From assembly GCA_037951105.1 (NCBI GenBank), contig JBAMJV010001328.1, positions 372,001-436,000 on the forward strand: a stretch of 64,000 bases of DNA. The letters are read 5' to 3'. Position 1 is the first letter of the stretch. Every line of letters begins with the position of its first letter. The notes under the pieces are model-generated. The model was not told the origin of the DNA. It worked only from the letters and a program-made list of their open reading frames with translations, and did not search any database. Below are positions 10,955 through 20,984 of this stretch, one piece after another. The position numbers were made by a program, and so were the translations under genes. Source of the DNA: Echinarachnius parma. Its lineage: Eukaryota; Echinodermata; Echinoidea; Clypeasteroida; Echinarachniidae.

Positions 10955-12543
10955 CAGAGTTTGAACAAGTCGAGATCGCACCGAATTTTACTATTGTGGA
11001 CTGTCGTGAAAAATTGGCTCAACGCTACAAGACGGGGATCTGTCGCGTGAGACTCAGGCCTTGGGACAAAACGAGCTTCGCTGATGTTAAGGATATTTAC
11101 ACTGTGGTAACTATGTACAAGAAGGATGCTGCTGGAAATAACCTCGGGGAACAGGACAAGATCACGCTCGAAGGATCAGTTAATGACATATTCAGCACAG
11201 AAGTTAGGGGTTTACTGCCAACACGAATAGTGATATATGCTGCAGCGGGTAAGGGCAAGACTACAGCTGTGGCCAAAATGGCTTATGATTGGGCGCATCG
11301 TGTCCAGGGATCCCCAATCAAAGACCTGCCTCTTCTATTCATCCTAAAACTTAGAAACTTAACTAAAGAACAGTCGCTAGGACAGGCCATAAAGATGGAG
11401 CTCCTCCCAGATCTTCTCGATCTCAAAGCCGAAGATTTAGAAAGGTTTATTCGAAATAACCAAAACAAGTGCTCACTCATCCTTGATGGACTTGACGAAT
11501 ACAGTGGTAGCATTTCATCTGACGATACGAGTAATATCATAACCGTCCTTACAAACAGGCAGCTGGTAGATTCAAGAGTTGTAGTTACTAGTCGACCCCA
11601 TGTTGAAAAAGATTTCCAAAGAAGTGATCTCGCAAGAGTGTACGCAAGGATGGAGATAGAAGGATTTTCCCAAGAGAACGTTGAGAACTACATAGACAAA
11701 TTATTTTCCACAAATCTGTTATCGGGACATGATTTGAAACAATTCTTGACAAATAATGATCTACTCAATGAGTTGGTGACGACACCTCTGTTTTGCTTGA
11801 TGGCCTGTACTCTTTGGGATCAGCCTGGTAACTTGTTATTTGGGATAAAGACGCAAACTGGGCTTTTCGAAGCAACTATTCGCTTCCTTTGGTTTCAAAT
11901 AAGAGAGATGTCCGAAATGTATACTGAAGCATGGCTGGGGGAAACAAAAAAGCGCCTTGGGAAGATAGCTCTAAAAGGTCTGGTCGACGACAGTGACAAG
12001 CTTCTGTTTACACATGACGACTTCAAAAAACACCCTGAAAGTTTGACGAACGGACTCAAATTAGGAATCATCTCGGAATCGGGCACCGATGCAACCTCCA
12101 ACCCCTTACTTCAAAGTCAAACGGTCGCAAGGAAAATCGAGTTTATCCATAAGTCCTGCCAGGAATACCTAGCAGGCAAATATCTTTCAGATCGCTACAA
12201 GAAAACAAATAGGGTTGCTAAAATAGTTCGATTAACAGAGTTGGACAGTCTGGTAAGGAACAAGAGGAAATGCATAGGCGACTATGAAAACCTGCTCCGT
12301 TTTGCAGCGGGGTCAGATCAAGAGACCTGCCTCAAGGCCATGAGTGCAATCCTGTCTTCTCACAACCTGGAAGACACCAATAAATTTCGTATCATAATGG
12401 ACTTATCCACAGAGGCACAAGATTTAGGCAACGTGTCTGGCGTCCTAAATCGATGCATCCAAACAGAGTCTGTGGTATTGACCTCACCAACCGTCTACAC
12501 TGCCGTGGGAATGAAAGCTCTGCCAGATGTGCTCAAGAAAAAG
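10955..12543 (+). CDS. NLR gene, exon 3: NACHT NTPase domain (DEATH-NACHT-LRR receptor)
   Basis: This exon encodes the nucleotide-binding switch of a cytosolic NOD-like receptor, which oligomerises on sensing danger or microbial signals. Visible motifs, as residues of the assembled protein: Walker A AAAGKGKTT (about 226-234, with Ala in the usual first Gly position), Walker B LILDGLDEY (about 305-313), sensor-1-like VVVTSRPH (about 339-346), and a winged-helix block IEFIHKSCQEYLAGKYL (about 525-541) typical of NLR and APAF1-like STAND proteins. The frame is open upstream of the internal GTG, so the exon begins at the acceptor (10955 or 10958), not at a start codon. The likely donor is AAAAAG|GTGTGT at 12544 (phase 0). 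If this is not used, the frame reads on to a stop at 12798. Exons 1-3 give exactly 660 codons. Sea urchin genomes carry many such DEATH-NACHT-LRR genes. The ligand is unknown. Confidence 0.85.
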
Positions 12544-13183
12544 GTGTGTTCGAAATGTTTAGAAATGATTTTGAAAGCATATCTTATTTATTATGACTGG
12601 GTGGAAGAACAGCCCTTCGGACCTGGCCACAATATCATATCACTCAAATCAAGTATTAGGTTATACGTATCACCTGATACGTATATATCATACGTATTTC
12701 CTATTGATTTCGTTCGAATTTTTATTTATTTATTTATTTATTATTCTTCCGATTTTGTTCGTCGCATATCTCAAGATCAGATGAATCAATCGCCATGAAA
12801 CTTCACATCATGATAGATCATCATCTGACTTAGTGCAAGAAATTCATTTCAATGTCGTCACATCACTGTGACGTCATCAGGACGCCATTTTGTAACATTT
12901 CAATAATCATCATATCTCAGTCATGCATCATCAATTTCACTTCAAATTTCGCATCAATATTAATCAGGTCAATCCTCATCTTTTAAGCTCATGCGCGTGC
13001 GCTTACACTCGGAGACGCGCGCGTACGCGTCCGTCAAGTGAACAAAAATGTCAAAAAACGATCAAAACCCTAACCCGAGTAATTTACTATATGTTTCAGA
13101 TAATTTTAAGCATTTCAAAAATGTCCGCGCGTGCGCGTCGGCGCGCGCGTTTTTGCGCGCGTAACACAAATGAAAAAGAATAA
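12544..13183. other. NLR intron 3 start
   Basis: Non-coding. A TTTA run lies near 12720-12742, and 12990-13160 is rich in alternating GCGCGT words. This GCGCGC-rich character resembles the flanks at 14260-14310 and 15730-15900. Confidence 0.4.
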
Positions 13184-14181
13184 TAGCCGTATTCACACGA
13201 TGAAAGCTAATTCTTAAGAACTGCAATTCTTAAGAATTGCAGTTCTTAAGAACTTCAAAATGTGTGTTCAAACGATGCCAATTCTCGATAGTTGCAATTC
13301 TTAAGAATTAAATCCGGAAGTAGTGTGCGCGCCTTTCTCATTTGAGGTCACGCGCACTCACTTGACTTGTTTTCACACCGAAGCATATCTCGGTCATGAG
13401 GTCAACCCAAACTACGAGTCTCAAAGCTGATTGTGTTCAGACCAGGGGGGTGTCACTGCTGCCAGAGTGCAGCGATTTTTGCTCACCGGAAGAGCCCACA
13501 ACTGGTTGCATTATGGGCTACTTGGGAACTACAGTTAACCAATCACAGAGTAGTTCAAACGCGTCGTCACGGGATCGAGGTCAATAAAACAAGTTCATAT
13601 GCATACGTCACAATGGCTCCCATTGTTCTCATAAGCGTGATGAAATCTAGGACAGTGCGCAGGAAAATAGGCGCGATAGTCTACGCACTGCATAGCATGA
13701 TGATTGGTCCAGTATTTCTAGGTCACTACGCGATGACGTAGAGAAGTGGGCTACGGGAGCTTCAAAAATCGGTTCACTCCGCCATGTTGCCCATGTACAA
13801 AGTCTATGGGACACGTGACTTGCGCGCGTTAAGTGAGCCTTCTAGTTACGGGTTGGTTTGTTTATTCATACTTCTATGGTTCAGACGGTAAAAAAATAGA
13901 CTGCGCGCAGTCGCGCGCTCATCGCGCGCTCATTCTGCGCAAAATCTTACAAGTATCTTGTGGTTATCTTATGGTTTGGAAACCACAAGATAACCACAAG
14001 ATAACCACGAGATTGCGCATTTTTTGCAGTGTGCGCAATCTTGTGGTTTGGAAACCACAAGATAACCACGAGTTTTGCGTGTTCAAACGAGCGCTAACCA
14101 CAAGATATTCTTAAGAATTGCAAACCACGAGATAACCACAAGATAACCACAAGATTGGCTTTTATCGTGTGAATACGGCTA
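13184..14181. mobile_element. Palindromic-array MITE (element X), copy 1, carrying a 436-bp insertion
   Basis: The termini are TAGCCGTATTCACACGATGA and, inverted, ending GTGAATACGGCTA. The left half holds repeated AATTCTTAAGAATTGC palindromes. The right half holds repeated AACCACAAGATAACCAC words. An insertion at 13443-13878 is flanked by the 8-bp direct repeat GTTCAGAC. Copies 2 and 3 are uninterrupted at that point. Confidence 0.8.
13443..13878. mobile_element. Insertion with 8-bp target duplication (hAT-like) inside element X copy 1
   Basis: GTTCAGAC is present at 13435-13442 and 13879-13886. The two other copies of element X have a single GTTCAGAC(GG) at the same place, which shows the empty site. 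The left end begins CAGGGGGGTGTCACTGC, reminiscent of hAT termini, and 8-bp duplications are typical of hAT. The right end does not match well, so the class is uncertain. Confidence 0.65.
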
Positions 14182-14658
14182 ATGTCGTTTTTTTACATGT
14201 TTTGCAATCCCGATACATCCATAAACGCACCCTATAAATTTGAGTCATTGTTGACTCATAATGACGGAGTACGCGCGCGACCAAGTAAAAATTACGCGCG
14301 CACGCAAATTGGCAAAATATGGTAAAAACAGACCTTTTTTTATTCGGCCATAACTTTTTTGAAAGTTCATAAACCCCCAATTTTGTTTCAATATTCGGAA
14401 CGATTATAAGTTGTAGATTCGAATTCAAACCTCATTTATGCCAAGTAAATGTTATGACGTCTTCGTATTGATGGTTAAACTAGGAAATGCGAATTTTAAC
14501 CGATTTTAATTGATTTTGAAAACGATTACAGCGGATTTCCGACCATATCTTGCTTATTGTCCATCAATTTTCTCCCGAATTTCGATATGTTGTAGTTGGG
14601 GTTATGTTCTAAAGAAAGTGTGGTCAACTATCCAACAATAAGAATTTAGGCACTATAG
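14182..14658. repeat. Direct repeat A of a pair (partner 15693-16140)
   Basis: TTGTTGACTCATAAT, ACGCGCGCACGCA, GGCAAAATATGGTAAAAACA and GGCCATAAC occur in the same order in both. This implies an older repeat into which the element X copies were inserted. Confidence 0.6.
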
Positions 14659-15692
14659 TAGCCGTATTCAGACGATAAAAGCCAATCTTGTGGTTATCTT
14701 GTGGTTATCTCGTGGTTCGCAATTCTTAAGAATATCTTGTGGTTAGCGCTCGTTTGAACACGCAAAACTCGTGGTTATCTTGTGGTTTCCAAACCACAAG
14801 ATTGCGCGCACTGCAAAATATGCGCAATCTCGTGGTTATCTTGTGGTTTCCAAACCACAAGATAACCACAAGATACCTGTAAGATTTTGCGCGCGACTGC
14901 GCGCAGTCTATTTTTTTTTTACCGTCTGAACACAATCAGCTTCGAGACTCGTAGTTTGGGTTGACCTCATGACCGAGATATTAGCCGTATTCAGACGATG
15001 AAAGCCAAGTTCTTAAGAATTGCAATTCTTAAGAACTTCAAAATGTGTGTTCAAACGATGCCAATTCTCGAGAATTGCAATTCTTAAGAATTAAAACCGG
15101 AAGTAGCATGAGCGCCTTTCTCATTTGAGGTCACGCGCGCTCACTTGACTTGTTTTCACACCGGAAGCATATCTCGGTCATGAGGTCAACCCAAACCACG
15201 AGTCTCGAAGCTGATTGTGTTCAGACGGTAAACAAAGTAGACTGCGCGCAGTCGCGCGCTTATCGCGCGCTCATTATGCGCAAAATCTTACCTTGTGGTT
15301 ATCTTGTGGTTTGCAAACCACAAGATAACCATGCAGTGTGCGCAATCTCGTGGTTTGGAAACCACAAGATAACCACGAGTTTTGCGTGTTCAAACGAGCG
15401 CAAACCACAAGATATTCTTAAGAATTGCAAACCACAAGATAACCACAAGATAACCACGAGATTTGCTTTTATCGTCTGAATGCGGCTAATGTTTCCGGTG
15501 TGAAAACAAGTCAAGTGAGTGCGCGTGACCTCAAATGAGAAAGGCGCGCACACTACTTCCGGTTTTAATTCTTAAGAATTGCAACTCTCGAGAATTGGCA
15601 TCGTTTGAACACACATTTTGCAATTCTTAAGAGTTGCAATTCTTAAGAATTGCAATTCTTAAGAATTGGCTTTCATCGTGTGAATACGGCTA
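14659..15692. mobile_element. Element X, copy 3 (reverse orientation), split by copy 2
   Basis: Its two parts, 14659-14981 and 15489-15692, together give about 527 bp and are the reverse complement of copy 2. The break falls at GACCGAGATAT|ATGTTTCCGG, with AT on both sides of the inserted copy. The outer termini are TAGCCGTATTCAGACGATAA and GTGAATACGGCTA. Confidence 0.8.
14982..15488. mobile_element. Element X, copy 2, inserted into copy 3
   Basis: A complete 507-bp copy from TAGCCGTATTCAGACGATGA to TCTGAATGCGGCTA. It contains the AATTCTTAAGAATTGC array, a middle block with GACTGCGCGCAGTC, and the AACCACAAGATAACCAC array. It is non-coding and was presumably mobilised in trans by an unknown transposase. 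Confidence 0.85.
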
Positions 15693-16140
15693 GTGTGTCT
15701 CGATCCTTACAGTTGTGATTAGTCTGTCTCGCGTATTTGCGCGCGTAACGCAAATGAATAGGAAACATATCGTTTTTTACACAGGTTTTCCATTTCTGGT
15801 AACATTCTTCAACACACTCGATCAATTTGCGTCATTGTTGACTCATAATAACAAGGAACGCGCTCGTCAAAGTCAGAATTACGCGCGCACGCATATTGCC
15901 AAAATATGGTAAAAACATACTTTTTTTTATTTGGCCATAACATTTTGTAAAGTCCATAAACCTCCACATTTTATTAAATATTCAGCAAGATTATGAATTG
16001 TAGATATGAATTCATACCTCATGTAGGCCAAGTAATTATAGTGACGTCATAATATTGAGTGTTGAAGTTGAAAATGCGAATTTTAATCAATTTTAAAATC
16101 AACTACAGCGGACTTTTGAACATATCTCGCTCAAGTATTC
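15693..16140. repeat. Direct repeat B (partner of 14182-14658)
   Basis: This shares ordered blocks with 14182-14658 and continues to about 16140, where the Ty3/gypsy fragment starts. Confidence 0.55.
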
Positions 16141-16145
16141 ATCAC

Positions 16146-16572
16146 CTTGAAGATGGAAAAGGTCTGTTCCGACTGTTTCCCATGGCCTCGAAGGGAGTTC
16201 ATGCTGGAGTAGAGGCTCCTTCTTTTGGGCTCTCTGGTGCTCTCTGCATGTAACACAGGATTGTATCATGCGTTCTATGTCTTTGTTGATTCCGTCCCAG
16301 TAGACACAAGCTTTCGCCCGAAGTTGCGTCTTGGTCACTCCTTGGTGACCCTCATGGAGTTTCTTGAGCACTTCCTGCTGCATACCCTCTGGTATGATAA
16401 TCCTGGGACCTTTCAAGAGAACTCCGTCTTCTACAGAGAATGAGTCTTTTCCTGACCAATGCTTGCGAAGCTCCCTTGGTACCTGGCTGACATCATCTGG
16501 CCATCCATTCACTGTCAACTCCTTCAGCGCTTTCAGCTCTGCACTGTCGTCAGTCCTGCGCTGAAGTTCCAC
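16146..16572 (-). mobile_element. Ty3/gypsy LTR retrotransposon fossil: pol fragment around the integrase zinc-binding domain
   Basis: Minus-strand reading shows a gypsy-type pol segment. It includes the integrase H2C2 zinc finger (H and H in HEGHQG, C and C in CVTC) and the characteristic PWETVGTDLF at the start of the integrase core. Only a few hundred bases remain. There are no LTRs or other pol or gag parts nearby, so it is a broken fragment of an old copy lying next to an inserted LINE. Confidence 0.85.
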
Positions 16573-16661
16573 AAGCCGTTCTGGCGCTTATATATCGCTT
16601 ATATATCTTCTTCTCTTCTTCTTGTATAGTCTGCCTCCTTCAACTTGAAGATTCTTGCAAA

Positions 16662-16687
16662 CTTTGTGTGTGTGTGTGTGTGTGTGT
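16662..16687. repeat. (TG)n microsatellite
   Basis: A run of about 12 TG units near the LINE 3' end. Confidence 0.8.
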
Positions 16688-16739
16688 ATACGCGACGTGC
16701 ATAGTTCATATTCTTACTTGCAAGTCCAAACTCATTTAT

Positions 16740-18690
16740 AAACAAAAACAAATAAAATAAATAAAACAAAATTAACGTATATACAAGTTCAGAAAGGACT
16801 GTATTCAGGACAATCTTAGCCACGACTTTCCAGCAGATGGCGACGGAAGGCATCTGTAGACGGGGCAGAGGCGATACTCTCGGGTAGAGTGTTCCATGCT
16901 CTCACAGTCCTCGGGAAGAATGATTGTTTGTGGTCCTCGAGACGAGAGTAAGGGACTTGGTATCCTCCTGAGTGGACACGAGTAGATCCGATTACCGGTG
17001 TGATGTAGGTTTGGGTCGGGAAGGGAACTACATTGTTGTGTAGTTTGTACATCATGGTCAGCCTCATGTCTTCCCTTCTTTGCTGTAGGGTAGGCCATTC
17101 GAGCTCCCTCAGCATGTTGTCTACACTTGACGTGTAATGATAACGGTTCAATACGAAACGTGCTGCTCTCCTCTGAACCATCTCCAATTGGTGTACACTC
17201 TTGGCGCTAGTCGGATCCCAAACTGTAGCGCTGTACTCCACCAGTGGACGCACTAGAGCCTTCCTTATATGCAGTCGCCTTTAGGGTTGGATGGTTGATT
17301 CTAAGATTCCGTCGCAGAAAGGCCAGCGTGTTGTTTGCTTTGTGGCATACATTGTTGATATGTTCATTCCACTTTAAGTCTGGTGTAATGGTGACTCCAA
17401 GGTACTTGGTAGAGTTGACCGTTTCTAGGGGGGTGCCGTTGAGATAGTAGGGATGTACTATGTTGTTCCTCTTCCTTGAAACAGTGATTACATGGCACTT
17501 CTTTGTGTTAAGCTCCATCATCCATGAATCAGACCACTCCCCAATTCGATTGAGATCCCCTTGTAGTTGATTGGCTTGTTGGTCATTCTCGATAGTAAGG
17601 TATGTGATGGCGTCATCGGCGAAGAGGCGTACTGGGGAGGAGAGCTTGTCAGGCAAGTCATTTATGTAATACAGGAACAGACATGGGCCAAGAACCGATC
17701 CCTGTGGTACTCCTGACTCCACATTCACTGCAGTTGACTGTAGACCATCTAGAACCACTCTCTGGCTCCGGTTATGAAGGAAGCTGGCGATCCATTGGAG
17801 GTTTTTGCCTCTCACGCCGTAGAAGTTGAGCTTCTTTAACAGCCTCTCATGCCCGACCTTGTCAAACGCCTTGCTGAAATCCATCACGAGGACGTCCGTC
17901 TGCTTTCCTTGGTCAAGATTGTTATGGAGGTCGCTGACCAGTCCAAGCAATTGCAGCTCACATGACCTGTTCTTCCTGAATCCGTGTTGGAGGGGGTATA
18001 GGATATCATTTCTGTCTCCATGTCGCATGATGTTGCTGGCCATGACATGCTCCATAAGTTTGCAGCAGATGCATGTCAGGGAGATGGGACGATAGTTAAT
18101 GGGATCAGATCGGCTTCCCTTCTTGAATATGGGCACAACGTTTGCTTGTCTCCAATCATCGGGTACTTGTCCAGACTCGTATGAAGCAGTGAATAAGTCA
18201 ACAAGGATTGGTGCTATGACTTTGGAGAGCTGCTTTAGCACTCGGGGTGTGATGCCATCAGGTCCCGGTGCTTTGTGAGCCTTGAGTTCAGATAGCATCT
18301 TCTCCACTCCTTTGACTGTAAAGGAGATGTCTGGCATGTTGTCATGGGGGGAGTCGTCAGGCAGGATGTTGGCTGGTACAGGTGTCTCTAGGGTAAATGC
18401 CCTCTCGAACTGTTGGTTGAGGGCTTCCGCCTTGTCAGCAGGATCTGTTACTGTGCCGTTGTTTGTTTTGAGATCCGCGATGCTGGATTTGTCAGTTCTG
18501 TTGTGTTTTATGAAGCTCCAAAATCGCTTCATGTTTTCACGCTCGTCAATAGGATTATCGGCTGGGGTGAAGAGCGACTCCATGTGATCCCAGTAGGCTT
18601 TCCGAAGTCCTGCTTGCAGTTCCCTCTTGATAGTGGAAAGTTGTTCTTCCCATTCAAACGGTATAGGGCCATCATTCCGTTTCATTGCGT
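16740..18690 (-). mobile_element. Jockey/CR1-type LINE, 5'-truncated, reverse transcriptase ORF with one frameshift
   Basis: The minus-strand ORF (18685 down to 17207) carries RT motifs in order: APGPDGITPRVL, FKKGSRSDPINYRPISLT, VLVMDFSKAFDKV, SGVPQGSVLGP, and the catalytic FADD box in VRLFADDAITYL. A frameshift near 17,255 moves the reading to a second frame. That frame gives the usual C-terminal end (RPLVEYSATVWDP, LEMVQRRAARFVLNRY, RTVRAWNTLP, FRRHLLESRG) and stops near 16816. The endonuclease domain is absent, so the copy is truncated at its 5' end. A (TG)n run and A/T-rich 3' sequence follow at 16660-16800. It sits inside NLR intron 3 in antisense orientation and is dead as it stands. 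Confidence 0.9.
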
Positions 18691-18773
18691 CTCATATCGA
18701 TTCCGTTTCATATCGATAGATGTACATCATGTCACACTAATTACTTTGTCTTCCTTCCCCTGCTTCCATCTAG

Positions 18774-18880
18774 ATAAATAAAATCACCATACGGCACACC
18801 AAGCTAGACGAAGCTCTCTCCCTGAAGCTGTGTTCCTGCATTCAATCCTTGACCTCACTGTGACGGATCGTGCTGCGGTG
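18774..18880 (+). pseudogene. Partial copy 1 of the NLR LRR exon
   Basis: After a polypyrimidine tract and CATCTAG acceptor the sequence reads INKITIRHTKLDEALSLKL. It then diverges and meets a stop (TCACTGTGA) where the intact exon has CTGCAG. It is one of three tandem copies spaced 320 and 307 bp. It keeps the acceptor and about 85 bp of exon but has no donor of its own. Confidence 0.7.
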
Positions 18881-19093
18881 TTATTTCTTATATGAACTAA
18901 GAATATATACAGCCCGGATATACAGTGTGTAAATACTAAATTGTTATTATTTATTAGAAACAAAAAAAGATTCAATTTCATTTCATTTAAATTCCATACG
19001 ATTTAATTTCATATGTAATAGCTCTTTAAAATTAATTTTTATAGTATTCATTGAAAACTAATTACTTTGTCTTCCTTCCCCTTGTACATCTAG

Positions 19094-19200
19094 ATACATA
19101 GAATCACCATAAAGGACACCAAGCTAGACGAAGCTCTCTCCCTGAAGCTGCGCGGGTCCTGCTTTCAATCCTTCACCTCACCGTGGCGGATCGTGTTGCC
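19094..19200 (+). pseudogene. Partial copy 2 of the NLR LRR exon
   Basis: Acceptor CATCTAG followed by IHRITIKDTKLDEALSLKLR and FQSFTS, then divergence. It is closer to the intact exon (19401) than copy 1. If spliced in it would add frame-breaking or truncated C-terminal sequence. Confidence 0.7.
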
Positions 19201-19400
19201 GTGTTATTTCTTATTAATATGAACTGAGAAGTGTAAATATTAAATTGTTATTATTAGTTAGAAACAATAATGGATTCCATTTCATTTAATTTAATTTCAA
19301 TTCAAAAAATTTCATTTCATATGCTAATAGCTCATTAACATGAATGTATAATATTTCTTGAGAACTAATTACGTTGTCTTCCTTCCCCTTGTACATCTAG

Positions 19401-19585
19401 ATACATAGAATCACCCTAAAGGACACCAAGCTAGACGAAGCTCTCTCCCTGAAGCTGCGCGGGTCCTGCTTTCAATCCTTCACCTCACTGCAGGAGATCA
19501 CGCTGCGGAGCCTGCGCATCGATGAGGAGAGCCTCGTCCGCTGGGTGGAGGCGAGCAGGGCTGTCAGCACCATGCAGGTCATCTA
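19401..19585 (+). CDS. NLR gene, exon 4: short LRR-type C-terminal exon
   Basis: The acceptor is TTGTACATCTAG at 19389-19400. In phase 0, matching the NACHT exon donor, it reads IHRITLKDTKLDEALSLKLR, GSCFQSFTSLQEITLRSLRI and DEESLVRWVEASRAVSTMQV. The SLQEITLRSLRIDEESLVRW pattern (LxxLxL...I/L..L) is leucine-rich-repeat-like, as expected for the sensing end of an NLR. It can end at the in-frame TAG at 19584-19586. Alternatively it can splice at the strong donor GTGAGT starting at 19586, which destroys that stop. Both options give nearly the same C terminus. The LRR region is therefore very short, about one or two repeats, unless more exons exist that I did not find. Confidence 0.65.
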
Positions 19586-19841
19586 GTGAGTGTATAATAT
19601 GGTATAATTAGTTGCATTGAAGTGTCCAGATTTGGGGTCACTTATTTACATGATTGTTTCCCGGATTGTTTCGTAGGACGATTTATGCGAAAGATTATTC
19701 TTTATAAAACAATATTTTTTTTTCCATTCAATGCCCTACCATTTGCAAGAAAGTGTTCTTAATATGTTTGTCTATATGAGATTGTGACATTGAATTTTAG
19801 AATAATTTCTAAATTGGATGATTTGTATTTATTTGTGTATG

Positions 19842-19912
19842 TAATAATAATAATAATAATGATGATAATAATAATGATAATAATAACACTAATATTAATA
19901 ATAATATTAATT
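19842..19912. repeat. (ATA/ATG)n-rich microsatellite
   Basis: Repeated AATAATAATGATAAT words. It lies between NLR exon 4 and the possible last exon. Confidence 0.7.
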
Positions 19913-19966
19913 AGTAATTGACAAATTATACAATTCAATATTGATTTGTTTTGTTTACATTTGCAG

Positions 19967-19973
19967 TGAGTAA
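19967..19973 (+). CDS. Possible last coding bases of the NLR gene
   Basis: A good acceptor (TTTGTTTACATTTGCAG) ends at 19966. Joined to the exon-4 donor at 19586, the reading becomes ...VIYE then TAA at 19971-19973. Total length would be about 723 residues. This is a splice inference only. Confidence 0.3.
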
Positions 19974-20980
19974 GGTACTGTTTTGAAAGGTGGGAATACA
20001 TTAATATCAAACGAAATCAATCACATAATGCAAATAATCAAGTTAAATGCGAGAATAATACAGGGCTGAATATCGGAGGAAGGTTAGGTACATCGCCGGT
20101 TTCAAATGTAGTCGGTTTCATGCTGAACATAATACGATACATTACATGTTGTAGAACACACGTCGGTAAGTACAGCATACGGATAGCGATACACAGGAAT
20201 GCGAGCAGTGTGTTCTACACGTGACCTTGACATACTTCTTTCTCTACGCAGTTATTAGCGTGAACATTAGAATGTCAATATACTACTACTCTGAACATCC
20301 GAATCACTCGATTTTTGCAAAATAAATATACAAATGTTCCAAAGCTAACCGTGTGGCTACAAGTTGCATGGGCTAGGGTGACTTTGCTTCTTGCTTGTAC
20401 CTGTAAGTGGTTAATATGGAGTCTTACACTACAATTGCCATGATCAAAGTTTTGACTATAAAAATTGAAAGCATAGCTATATTATATAATATAGGCCTAT
20501 TAAACAAAGTTTGAATTGAAGCACATTCATGCTCGCATTTCTTTTTGGAAACATGGAAGTTAATTCGTGCACAGTCTGTATGATAAGAATGATAAGTGTA
20601 AACATTTGATTTAAAATAAAAAATTATTATAATTATTGAGCAGCATGGTTAATATTAAAAACTACATTGAATATTCATTAAATTGAAATTCAGCATGCTC
20701 ATATATTTGTTCAAGTTGCTGTAAAATATGACATCATTATTAATTCACATTCATAAATGAAAACAATTGCTAATCATGTAAAAAAACACAATGCACTGCA
20801 TTGTATGATATTCACACGGTACACATTGCTTTTCATGTTACAGCATCGGGTACTGTGGTGTAGCAGAGAACGGCAGACTGCACACACACCTGACACGCCT
20901 CGATCAGCCACGGGCACAGGGCGGTTTAGCAGTGCACGTTTACGTGAGTGTTCATTTGTGCGCAGAATGTGATTATTCCT
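19974..20980. other. Intergenic, nothing recognised
   Basis: AT-rich sequence downstream of the NLR gene. No exon, RNA or repeat that I can classify. Confidence 0.4.
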
Positions 20981-20984
20981 CTTT

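Noticed and set aside
12544-12798. Continuation of the NACHT reading frame to the stop at 12798
   Set aside because: After 12543 the sequence becomes low-complexity (Tyr/Ile/Phe-rich over TTTA repeats). A donor at 12544 in the right phase is more likely.
13184-15692. CRISPR-like array of AACCACAAGATAACC repeats
   Set aside because: The repeats are short, irregular, palindromic words inside a TIR element in an animal genome, with no spacers or cas genes.
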